Source of the DNA: Hydrangea macrophylla
Taxonomy: Eukaryota; Streptophyta; Magnoliopsida; Cornales; Hydrangeaceae
Length of the DNA: 64,000 bases
Assembly (NCBI GenBank): GCA_033977485.1
Contig: CM066984.1
Location: forward strand, 44,585,100-44,649,099
Reading direction: 5' to 3'
Within the stretch, counting starts at the first letter, position 1; each line of letters starts with the position of its first letter. The translations under genes were made by a program, and so were the position numbers. This document shows positions 1-9,279 of this stretch, one piece after another. The notes under the pieces were generated by a model. That model was not told the DNA's origin, made no database searches, and saw only the letters and a list, made by a program, of their open reading frames with translations.

Positions 1-909
1 TCGATTGAGACAATCTTTGGTTCGATCGCTCGAAAATATTTGATCGATCGAACGGATGCTGGGTTCGATCGATCGAATCCAGTTCAATCGATCGAGCACA
101 GCGAAATGGCAGTAGCAATGCTCGAGAACGGGAATAGCCCGAAACAACAAATACATGTATAAAACTAATAAAAGGAGTTAGAGAATCAATGGGGGGCACC
201 CCCATATGAATTTGAAGGGAAAAGAAATACGAGGGGTGACTCGGGGGCTCACCTCGAGAGACGCACTGGGTAGAGGATGGCGGCGATGCCACTGATGATC
301 CGGGGGACCCGGAGCTCCTTAATGATGTGGTTTGAAGTGGGGGATGCCAAAATAGTAGGAGTCGCCCTCTGTGTTCGATCGCTCGAGTAAGGGAGAGAGA
401 CGGAGAGACTGATTGAAAATTCTGAAAGACGCCTCGTATAAAAACAAGTTTTGATCGATCGAGTAGGCTCAATCGATCGAACCTCCGATCGATTGAGCCT
501 TCCTCAATCGCTCGAGGTTATGACGCTGTCGATCGATCGAGATACATTCGATCGATCGAGAAGAGAAATTCCACAATATCCTTGAATTGAGAAATTCCAC
601 ACCCCCAACTAACCAATTTTAATCTGGACATATAGAATAGGGATAAAACAGTGCATTGCTAGAATATGTAAGCCAAACATGGCAACCTCATAGTAGAACA
701 TTGCAAATTTATATAAATAAGTCCTTAAAAAAAACATCCATGTGCAATATTAGTGCCCCCAAAGATGGAATTTAAAACCTTATTGAAAAAAAAGAAAAAA
801 GAAAAAAGAAAACTATAAATAAAACTGAAATTAATAACACTTCGTCCAAGTATACACTCCAATTTATTAAAGAAGATATGAAATGACATAAAATAATTGG
901 AGTGAAACA
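1..909 (-). repeat. Non-coding 3' region of element A with clustered TCGATCGA palindromes
   Basis: No convincing gene is seen. Positions 1-100, 375-390 and 445-565 hold about eleven copies or near copies of the palindrome TTCGATCGATCGAA, spaced roughly 20-35 bp. Variants have CGCTCGA or CGATTGA. The same motif recurs in the LTR of this element (6895-7010 and 7508-7640) but nowhere else in the window in such clusters. Position 780-815 is an A-rich tract. The stretch downstream of integrase is where Athila elements often carry an env-like frame; none is visible here. Confidence 0.7.
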
Positions 910-1690
910 CTATTCTTCAAGCAGAAAGATATCTTCCGCCACAGCTTCTTTCGCCGCCAGAACTTCAAATGTAGAGTCTAAACTTGATGATTCCCTTTCC
1001 CAGAACAGTCGGAAAGCAGCGAGGACATCATCAAGCAAGTCTAAACTCTGTAAGGACTTGATATCACAGGCAAGAGGTGACCCGCATGGAGACAAGGATA
1101 AAGGAGTATGATTGCGCAATAGATTTTTCTCTTGCGGCGGAGTATTCGGGGACCGTATGTATGGCCCAAACCCATGAAAGAGTTGATGTGGAAGGTATAG
1201 CGGTGGGAATGGTAGATTCATGGTGATATTCCTGTTGCAGAAATGCTTGCCTTGGTCACTTAATAATGCTTTTGGGGTTCTGAAACGCGATAAAATGTTT
1301 TCCTTAAGAAAAGACATGACTGTTTTGTGGTCATTGCGTCTCGTCGGTATTGCTTCCACCCATTTTGATACGTACTCCACAGCTAGGAGTATGTATTCGC
1401 AGTTGTTTGATTTAGGGAACGGACCCATAAAGTCTATGCCCCAACAATCAAATATTTCAATTGTGATAATAGGGGTTAAGGGCATATAATTTCTTTTTGA
1501 AATAGTACCTAGCTTTGGATAGCTTTGGCACGATTTGCAGAAAGAATAAGCGTCCTTAAATATGGTGGGCCAATAAAATCCGCAGTGTAGGACTTTTTGT
1601 GCGGTCTTTTGGGAAGAAAAATGGCCCCACACGCTTCAGAGTGGCATGAGGCTAGAATTACGGTTATATCCTCATTAGAGACGCAACGCC
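910..1690 (-). pseudogene. Truncated Athila integrase with an unrelated in-frame C-terminal tail
   Basis: The frame begins in the zinc-binding region: an H-S-E-A-C-G type histidine pair straddles a frameshift near 1640-1660, followed by C-K-S-C. The catalytic core shows the first aspartate in W-G-I-D-F-M-G-P-F (about 1430) and the second in L-L-S-D-Q-G-K-H-F (about 1250). Homology then stops abruptly near 1225, so the catalytic glutamate and the whole C-terminal domain are missing. The frame continues for about 105 further residues (1225-910), ending in an acidic tail. These residues do not resemble integrase, and I do not recognise them. They could be a captured gene fragment or read-through of the element's 3' region. 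The enzyme cannot have been active. Confidence 0.85.
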
Positions 1691-3623
1691 TAATGACCTA
1701 ATCAGCACAATACTTGAATAAATAAGGGTCATCGAAAAAGAAATGGCGTGTAAACGAGAGGAACCGCTTCCTGTCTTGATTCGACCAGTGTCTAGGAGTT
1801 TCTCCTGCGGCTAGGTAGTTTACTATGTCTGCATACTAGGGTAAACCCGAGACTGCCATAATTTGCTCGTCTGGGAATTCATCTTTGATTGGTATGGGCT
1901 CAGTATTGTCCGTGAATGTTAATCGAGATAAGTGGTCAGCAACCACATTCTCTACTCCCTTTTTATCCTTGATAGTGATATCAAATTCCTGGAGTAGAAG
2001 TATCCAACAGATAAGCCTCTGTTTCACGTCTTTCTTAGGTAACAGGTACTTGAGGGCCGAGTGGTCTGTAAAACAGACTATTGGGGACCCTATCAGATAA
2101 GACCTAAATTTGTCCAATGTGAAGACTATTGCCAGTAACTCTTTTTCAGTAGTTGTATAGTTCATTTGGGCTTCGTTGAGTGTTCAGCTGGTATAGTATA
2201 TAACATAAGGCTTGTCGTCCTTCCTCTGTCCTAGGACTGCACCAATGGCGTAGTCACTAGCATCGCACATTAGTTTGAATGGCAAACCCCAGTTGGGTGC
2301 CTGTATTATCGGTGCGGAGGTAAGGTGTTCCTTTAGTGCGTCAAAAGATGTTTGATAGTTATCCGACCACACAAAAGGTGTATCTTTGACTAGGAGTTGA
2401 CACACTGGTCTAGAGATCGCACTAAAGTTTTGGATAAAGCGTCGATAAAATCCAACATGCCCCAGAAAAGAACGGATGTCTCGGACTGTTCGAGGGACAG
2501 GCAAATTCAAAATTATATCGATTTTTGCTTTATCAACTTGGATACCTTTGTCAGAGATAATGTGGCCGAGGACAATTCCTTTGGTCACCATGAAGTGGCA
2601 TTTTTCCCAGTTTAGTACTAGGTGTTTGTCCTCGCATCTCGCTAACACTTTTTCAAGGTTTTCTAGGCAGTTATCGAAACTATGGCCAAACACCAAGAAG
2701 TCGTCCATGAAAACCTCGAGTGTCTGTTCAACCATATCGCTGAAAATGCTTAACATACACCGCTGAAAAGTAGCAGGTGCATTGCATAATCCAAAAGGCA
2801 TGCAGCAGTAAGCGAACGTACCGAACGGACATGTGAATGTTGTTTTCTCCTGATCTTCAGGAGTAATTTCAATTTGGTTGTACCCACTATATCCGTCCAA
2901 GAAACAATAATACTTATGACCTGCCACTCGTTCTAGCATCTGATCCATGAATGACAGTGGGAAGTGATCTTTCTGGGTCACAGTATTCAACTTTCGATAG
3001 TCAATACACATCCGCCATCCAGTGGGGACGCGTGTTGGTACTAATTCGCCGTCTTTATTTGGGATTACTGTTGTACCGGCCTTTTTGGGCACCACTTGGG
3101 TTGGACTAACCCAAGGGCTGTCAGAGATAGGGTATGTTATCCCAATGTCTAGAAGTTTTAAGACTTCTTTCTTCACTACTTCTTGCATATTTGGATTCAG
3201 ACGCCTCTGCATTTGTCGCAAAGGTTTAGCGTCGTCCTCCAGATATATCTTATGGGTGCAAATAGATGGGCTTATACCTTTTAGGTCGGCAATAGTCCAT
3301 CCCAATGCTCCCTTATGCAGTTTGAGCATTTGAATCAACTTATCCTCTTGTTCTGGATTTAACGTAGATGAGATTATAACAGGATAAGTCTTTTTAGTTC
3401 CCAGAAAAGCGTATTTGAGCTCTTTTGGAAGCTCGTTTAATTCCAAATCAGGAAACTGAAAATTTGAAGGCATAGTTAACTTGGTTTTTGGAGGTAAGGG
3501 TTCATATGGTGTAACCCATATGCACTCATCTCTATCTTCTTCCTTTATTTCCATCATGAGGCAGACATGATTTAGGGCAGCATCCAATGGGGTAGAATCA
3601 TTAGGTTGATAGGTAGTGTCGAA
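1691..3623 (-). pseudogene. Athila-type reverse transcriptase and RNase H (pol part), broken
   Basis: Reverse transcriptase converts element RNA to cDNA and RNase H removes the template. Reading leftward from 3623, the N-terminal part has V-P-K-K and the Y-R-K-L-N block. The polymerase core follows with F-L-D-G-Y-S-G-Y-N-Q. The catalytic box is F-M-D-D (near 2715), the usual Athila variant of Y-x-D-D. The thumb and RNase H follow (C-D-A-S-D-Y-A-I-G-A-V-L-G-Q near 2260; T-D-H-S-A-L-K-Y near 2060). A TGA at 2184-2186 interrupts the connection to RNase H. Further stops at 1836 and near 1700 precede the integrase. The frame enters from protease through a TAA at 3624-3626. Apart from these stops the domain is nearly full length, suggesting decay by point mutation. 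Confidence 0.92.
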
Positions 3624-4766
3624 TTATGACACAACTACCTCCAAGGGATCTTTGTACTCTACAAGATCAGCCTCATCTTCGATGACCGTTTCGATGCAGT
3701 TAACTTCTTCGTCATCCTCGTATTCTTCAGGTCGGGGATTTGAGAATATCTTGACATTTAAAGTCATATTCTCGAATACGATAGTCATGATACCACTTCT
3801 TATTTTGATTGTGGCATCTATGGTGTTGAGGAATGGACGTCCAAAAATTATCGGGATTTGTGTACATGGGTTAGACACAGGTTCTGTGTCCAGAATCACA
3901 AAATCTACCGGGAAGACAAAAGTGTCTATTTGTACCAGAACGTCCTCCAATATTCCTCTAGGATATTTGACTGACCTGTCTGCCAACTGCAATGCAACTT
4001 GGGTGGGTTTGAGTTCACCTAACCCTAATTGTTTATAGACTGAGTATGGCAACAGGTTTACGCTTGCTCCTAAATCAAGGAGTGCATTGTCTATCCTTTG
4101 ATTCCCAATTCTGCACGAGACAGTTGGGGTGCCAGGATCCTTAAGCTTTGGAGGCAACTCATTTTGAATGATTGCACTTGCTTGGCAAGCGACATAAGCG
4201 TGTTTCTTTACACTTTGCCTCCTCTTGACCGTGTATAAGTCCTTTAGATACTTAGCGTAGGCTAGCACTTGTTTGATGGCATCAAGGAGTGGGAGATTAA
4301 TTTTAACTTGTTTGAACAACTCCAAGAACTCCTGATTCTTTGCCTCATTTTGGGGTTTCTTGAGCCTTTGAGGGTACGGTGGAGGGAAAGGGCATTTAGG
4401 TAATTCGTCAATGACAGGCTCCTTTCCAGGCCTTCTCTCAACTTCTTCTACTTCTTTAGGAGCGTCCTCATTTGGTTCTAATGGTTTGTCATTAGTAGAT
4501 GACTCCTCTACTAGAGTAGATGGTTTGCTCTTAGTTACCACTTCCTCCTCTTCATACTCCTCGGGAATAGAATGAGGCCTGTTTTGCCCTATGACTTTGC
4601 CGCTTCTTAGTGTAGTCACGGCTTTAGCTTGTTCATGGTTAGGGGGATAATTGTTGTATCCCTTGGGGTTTAGAAGTGGTTGAGCGGGAAATGTGCCACT
4701 CGAACCCTCTTGACGTGCATCCATCCTCTCTAATGTTACGGACATTTTGCTCATCATTTGAATTAA
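3624..4766 (-). pseudogene. Athila gag C-terminal region and aspartic protease
   Basis: An open stretch of about 380 codons continues the gag frame after a single TAA (4767-4769). The first ~190 residues are a glutamate/proline-rich linker typical of Athila between gag and protease. The retropepsin-like core has the D-L-G-A-S-V-N-L-L-P motif (about 4075-4045) and the I-I-F-G-R-P-F-L block near 3840. It processes the gag-pol polyprotein in active elements. The D-L-G-A-S motif replaces the usual D-T/S-G, a known feature of this lineage rather than a lesion. The frame ends in an acidic tail and a TAA at 3624-3626 just before RT. Confidence 0.88.
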
Positions 4767-6112
4767 TTATTGCGTTAAATTTGCGTTAGAGAGTGGATCT
4801 TCCTCTTGCACCTTCTTGTGAGGTGGCACATAGACATTTGCTTGTTGATTATGTGAGGGTTGAGCGTTATTGTAGTTGTTTGTTCTATTCTGATTGAATG
4901 GCTGGGACTGCTTTTTGTATTGCCCTTGATATTGATTATTGTTATTATAGGGCTGTTGTTGTTGAAATTGGTTTTGGGTACCAGCATTGTTTTTCCAGTC
5001 GAACCCTGGGTGATTCCATCTATCGTTATTATTTTGTGAATTATAGTTGTTGTAGGAATTCCCCACCCCCCTATACCCTTGCATGGCATTCATTTCCATG
5101 GGAGGTTGGTCTTGAAAATATGGCACATTGGGACAGTATTGAGTAGTGTGTCCCAGCATGTTGCATGTGCCACACGGTTCTTCAGGCAAAAACTGCCTAG
5201 AATTCTCTCCTCTCATCCCCAATACTTCCACTTTCTTTGCTAGTTCTTCATACTTGTTCATAAGATGATCCTCACTTTTTAGTTGATATAAACTTTTCTC
5301 TTCTACACAGGAGATCTGTGAGCGTGGGACATCATCTGAATTTGACCATTCATGGGCGTGTTCAGCTAGCCACTCAAAATGGGCTTCAGCTTCCTCTGTG
5401 TTTTTGCGAAGAAATAGCCCTGAACTCATGGTCTCGACCAATTTCTTAGTTTCACCATTTAATCCTTCATAAAAGTAGCTGATTGTTCGCCATTTCTTGT
5501 ACCTGTGATGTGGGCATGAGAGCAGCAAATCCTTGAAACGTTCCCAAGTTTGGGTGAATGTTTCATTGCTCTTTTGTTATAGGAATTTATTTGCGGTTTA
5601 AGCTCGGTGGTCATGCGAGTTGGGAAGAATTTCTTCAGGAAAGCAGTGTTCGTCGCATGCCAGGTATAGATAGAGTTTGGATTCAAGGTGAGTAACCACG
5701 CTTTTGCTTTATCCTTCAGAGTGAAAGAAAATAGCATCAGACGTGTTACATCTACAGAACAATTCTGTGAGAAATTTTTATAAACGTCCTCAAAGTCCTT
5801 GACATGTAGATACGCCTTCTTGCTCTCCATTCCATGAAAGGTAGGAAGGAGTTAAATCATTCCATTGCGAAATTGGAATTCACCTGCATGAGGTGGAATG
5901 ATAATGCAAGATGGCATAGGCGCGTGTTCGGGTGCCATGAAGTCACACAAAGGACGCAATGAATCGTCAATTGGTACGACCACATTATCACCGTTTTCAC
6001 TTTGATTATCAACCATTGAATCGATCGGTGTAACTATGGGGTTAATCAAACTAGATGAATTGGATAAATAGAATGGGTTTTCGTAAATTCCTTCGATGGA
6101 ATTATCGGACAT
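4767..6112 (-). pseudogene. Athila gag with zinc knuckle, one stop and one frameshift
   Basis: The likely start is the ATG at 6112, about 107 bases downstream of the primer site. After 86 codons comes a TAA (5852-5854). The frame then continues with the retrotransposon gag core (K-A-K-A-W-L near 5690, F-L-K-K-F-F-P near 5620). A frameshift near 5560-5590 moves it to the frame that reads W-E-R-F-K-D-L-L-L and continues to 4767. A zinc knuckle C-x2-C-x4-H-x4-C lies at about 5180-5140, followed by an Asn/Gln-rich tail. Gag would form the cytoplasmic particle that packages element RNA. This copy could not make full-length gag. Confidence 0.88.
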
Positions 6113-6218
6113 AAAGGGAAAGATCCTAAGAAACTTTTAATCTAAAGAACAAGAGAAAAAGAAAAACAGAAAAAGATAAGGAAAGATTGAGGTAATCGAA
6201 GTGTTAGCTTGTCGCCTT

Positions 6219-6235
6219 CCCCGGCAACGGTGCCA
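6219..6235 (-). other. Primer binding site (tRNA-Asp) of element A
   Basis: On the minus strand the 17 bases read TGGCACCGTTGCCGGGG, which pairs with the 3' end of plant tRNA-Asp(GUC) with one mismatch (an A where the canonical site has G). It starts six bases after the LTR end at 6242. tRNA-Asp priming is usual for Athila elements. Confidence 0.88.
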
Positions 6236-6241
6236 AAAACT

Positions 6242-7862
6242 TGACACGACTAAATAGTTGTGCGCTCTTGTGCAACACCCAAGTGTAGGTGATCGTGCAA
6301 GTAATACTGGATAAGTCCAGGTCGATCCCACAGGGAAGGTGTTAAACTAATTACTTAGATTATTCTAAAAAATAAAATAAAATGAAATTCAATATTTTAA
6401 GGGAAACCAAACTAATTTAACAACTACTACAAGTAAAGCAATTAAACTAGATTACCTAATTACTGACTAATTAACTAAAGCTATAATTTAAAATGTGTTT
6501 GTTTCTTAATGAAAAGGAATGTTGGGATTACACGAATCCACCGCAACCTAGCCATCTACCATGCAATTACATTGAAGCTCGATGGAGCACACTTTCTACA
6601 GTATTCCGTATTCTTCTTAAGATAAAGAATCTATAATCCTTTCATGGCCGGGACTATATCATCACATTTACGTTTGAAATACATAAAAGCGGTTTAAATT
6701 AATAGTTTAGACTCTCACCTACAATGGTATTAGCATTGAGGGTGGTTTGCAAAATATATTGAAGAAAAATGCCTCAAAACTTTAGGTTTAAAGACTGTTT
6801 TGACAAACTGAGCATTTGGGGACAGTTTGATAACGAATCAGTAGAGCAGAAAGTCCAGGAATACTGCATAGAATGTTCTCAAGAATCAGAATGTTTGATC
6901 GATCGATGCGTTTTCGATTGATCAAATATCTTCATCTCTCGATCGATCGAACTAATTTCGATCGCTCGACAATATCTCTGTTTCGATCGATCGAACATAT
7001 TCGATTGATCGAACACAGAAATTAATCTGCTGCATGGCAGAGGCCTGAGATCACGGTTTCATCATGATCTCCCAACCCGGGGACTACTCAGACATCGTCT
7101 GGAGTGTCACAAATTTGTTCTTAACATAAGTATTCATTAAGGTTGCGTTTGGTTGAGATTTAAGCATTAAAACTATGAAAAACTATGGTTTATCCACTAC
7201 CAACAAGTAAAACTATGATCTATTCATATTTAAACTATGGAAGCTACTAACAGAATATAAACAAAACTGATATAATAAAATCTGGAACGAACGAGCTATT
7301 AATACCCTTTAAACTTCACTTGAATTCAATGTTCAATCACCAAAATCTACAAGAATCAAAGTTGAACACTCTCCCTCTATGTAAAACCTGATAAAATGTA
7401 AAGTAGGCCTTCTCCTGGACGTACACAATACGAGTTTTTATAGTAACAACCTAATGCTAGGGTTTAACATGCATTCTGCTGCGTGTGCGTAAAAATATGA
7501 TAAAAGGCATGTTCGATCGATCGAACAATTCTCGATCGATTGAACTCTTGGGGACTTTGATCGCTTGCACTTATCTCGATCGATCGATCGAAACTTCGAT
7601 CGATCGAATGGTCTTCAATCGCTCGAACTCTATATTTCAGCTTTGACATGTCTTCTTTAGAATTCAGCATTTCCCTTCATCGTTATCTTTCAATTCTTCA
7701 CACAGCAACTGCAGTCTGCACAAATTACAGCTAAAACACACAACTTATCATAGTTTAATCAATATGTGCATAAACTAGCATTGTAATTCAAATTGCAGAT
7801 AAATGGAAGAATTGTAAACTAAATCCATACTTTTTCTTCTTTTAGCGCGGTTGTATTTTACA
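6242..7862 (-). repeat. 5' LTR of element A (about 1.6 kb)
   Basis: On the minus strand it opens TGTAAAATACAACC at 7862 and ends AGTCGTGTCA at 6242, so it has the TG...CA ends expected of an LTR. The end at 6242 is fixed by the adjoining primer site. The end at 7862 is inferred from TG and from the neighbouring sequence (7863-7921) belonging to another element. Two clusters of TTCGATCGATCGAA-type palindromes lie at 6895-7010 and 7508-7640. The 3' LTR is outside the window, so the length cannot be confirmed by comparison. Confidence 0.75.
7435..7442 (-). promoter_or_regulatory. Candidate TATA box of LTR A
   Basis: TATAAAAA on the minus strand, within the LTR and followed downstream by the gag leader. 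It sits ~70 bp downstream of one palindrome cluster (7508-7640) and ~425 bp upstream of the other (6895-7010), so the clusters flank the likely transcription start. Confidence 0.5.
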
Positions 7863-7921
7863 AATACTCCCGCTTGTCATGACACGCGTTGCATCACAAG
7901 CTCTGCCGAAGAGGGGCAAAT

Positions 7922-8700
7922 TGTAGACACCCCAATTTTGACTAAACTATTAAACTTAGGGGGATTTACCTCTATAAATCAATGATGTTTAATATCCTGG
8001 CAATTTTCTTCAAGTCCATCGCTTCGACTTCTGAAAAGCTTCAAGTTCCCAAACCTTGATCCTAATACCCCTTGATTTTGCCAATCACTAACCATCTATC
8101 TTGAGCTCACTGGATCATGGGTTACTTTCTAAAAAAAATGGAATAGATTAAATAAATAATAAGAATGATATTTTCTAAAAATAACATTATTTCCCATATT
8201 TTTTTAGATTTAAAAAGAAAAAAAGGAAAATATTCTATTTTGTGACTTATATGATTAATTTAGATTTAAAATGAAAAATGTGTCTATACATACATATATG
8301 TGTATATATATAAGAATAGGAAAATAATAAAAGAAAGTATCCCATGTGATTTGGAGAGTTAGAGATTCCTTGGCATATTCTAATCTAAGCAAATGCCCAA
8401 ATAGCCATTTATTGGGCACTAATCTCCCATGTGCTTGTAAGATGCTCTAGAATGTTTCTTTATTCTACCTAACTTAAATGCCTTTCAAGTTTCTTGGAAT
8501 TACATAGAAGTGCCATGGAGAGTTAGAGATGCCATAGAATATTCCCAACCCACCCCAAATTGACCTATCTACCCTTATCTTAGCCACCAAAGAAATCAAA
8601 GTCTACAAAAGCTCATTCTCTCATTCGGGTAAGGGGGGAACACTTAAATTATATAGAGAAATATTAGGAGAGCTTTAGAGAAAAAAAGTATAGAGAGAGA
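7922..8700 (+). repeat. Element B LTR, first part
   Basis: This is non-coding and starts with TGTAGACACCCCA preceded by the purine tract GAAGAGGGGCAAA (7908-7920), as expected for a 3' LTR. AT-rich runs and a short TATATATG/TATATATA stretch lie at 8290-8310. The right boundary against the Helitron is not sharp: sequence up to about 8712 still resembles the GAGAGAAA-rich part of Ogre LTRs, while helicase coding is clear from 8717. Confidence 0.65.
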
Positions 8701-8716
8701 AACTACAAGCTTTGAT

Positions 8717-9279
8717 AGGTAAATTACAATCATTGATATCTCGTCGCATTGTGTCTGTTGCTTCTATAATTTCTCTTCTTGCCATAGGTGCCTCATCCCA
8801 TATTATTAATCTACAAGCTTTCAAAAGGTTTACGAGATTAATTTGTTTGCTGACATTGCAAGTCATAGCAGTATCAACTTCAATAGAGATTTTAAATCGT
8901 GAATGTGTTGTACTTCCTCCCAAAAGATTAGAGGCAGCAACTCCTGAAGATACTGTTGCGATAGCTATTATTTTGTGTGATCTTATTGTGGTTAATATTG
9001 CACAGTAAAGAAAGGTTTTCCTATTTCCACCTGGGCCATCTATAAAGAAACATTTAGTTTTGTTTGTTAAAACATGATGAATAATTTGTTCATATCTGTT
9101 ACATTGTTGATTGTTTAATAGAGAGATTGATGTTAAATCTGCTGTTGAGGGAGTAATATTTTGTTCGTCCTGAATTTCTTTGCAATCTTCATTGTCAACA
9201 TTCCTAAGGTTATTAGGTTTTGTAATTCCACATTGTTCAATTGTTTTTCCCAATGATTCAAGAGTTTGGTTAATGTCTT
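8717..9279 (-). pseudogene. Helitron Pif1-type helicase, N-terminal fragment
   Basis: This encodes about 180 residues of the SF1B helicase half of a Helitron transposase, following Rep after a frameshift near 9280. The Walker A loop is G-P-G-G-N-R-K-T (about 9055), where active helicases have G-P-G-G-T-G-K-T, so the nucleotide-binding loop is altered. The A-S-N-L-L-G-G-S-T-T-H-S-R-F block follows. Walker B is I-I-W-D-E-A-P-M (about 8780). Homology ends after D-C-N-L-P near 8717, well before motifs III-VI. The last ~14 codons of the open frame (to 8675) read flanking sequence. Confidence 0.9.

Larger units (their letters stand above)
1..7862 (-). mobile_element. Athila-like Ty3/gypsy LTR retrotransposon (element A), 3' end cut by window
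   Basis: Read on the minus strand, the order is LTR (7862-6242), tRNA-Asp primer site (6235-6219), gag, aspartic protease, reverse transcriptase, RNase H and integrase, then a non-coding 3' region running off the window start. This gag-pol order with integrase last is Ty3/gypsy. The RT and the protease (catalytic motif D-L-G-A-S instead of D-T/S-G) match the Athila lineage as I know it. At least five lesions interrupt the reading frame and the integrase is truncated, so the copy is dead. It lies in the 3' end of an older Ogre-type element (7863 onward). The 3' LTR and the left target duplication are outside the window. Confidence 0.9.

Noticed and set aside
1..565. TCGATCGA clusters as a CRISPR-like or bacterial GATC signal
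   Set aside because: The surrounding genes are plant retrotransposon genes, the spacing is irregular, and the spacers are not unique fixed-length units.
8664..8667. TTAG (CTAA on the minus strand, followed by T) as the Helitron 3' end
   Set aside because: There is no GC-rich hairpin in the preceding bases, and sequence up to ~8712 looks like host LTR. The helicase is truncated before this point, so a true 3' end is unlikely.
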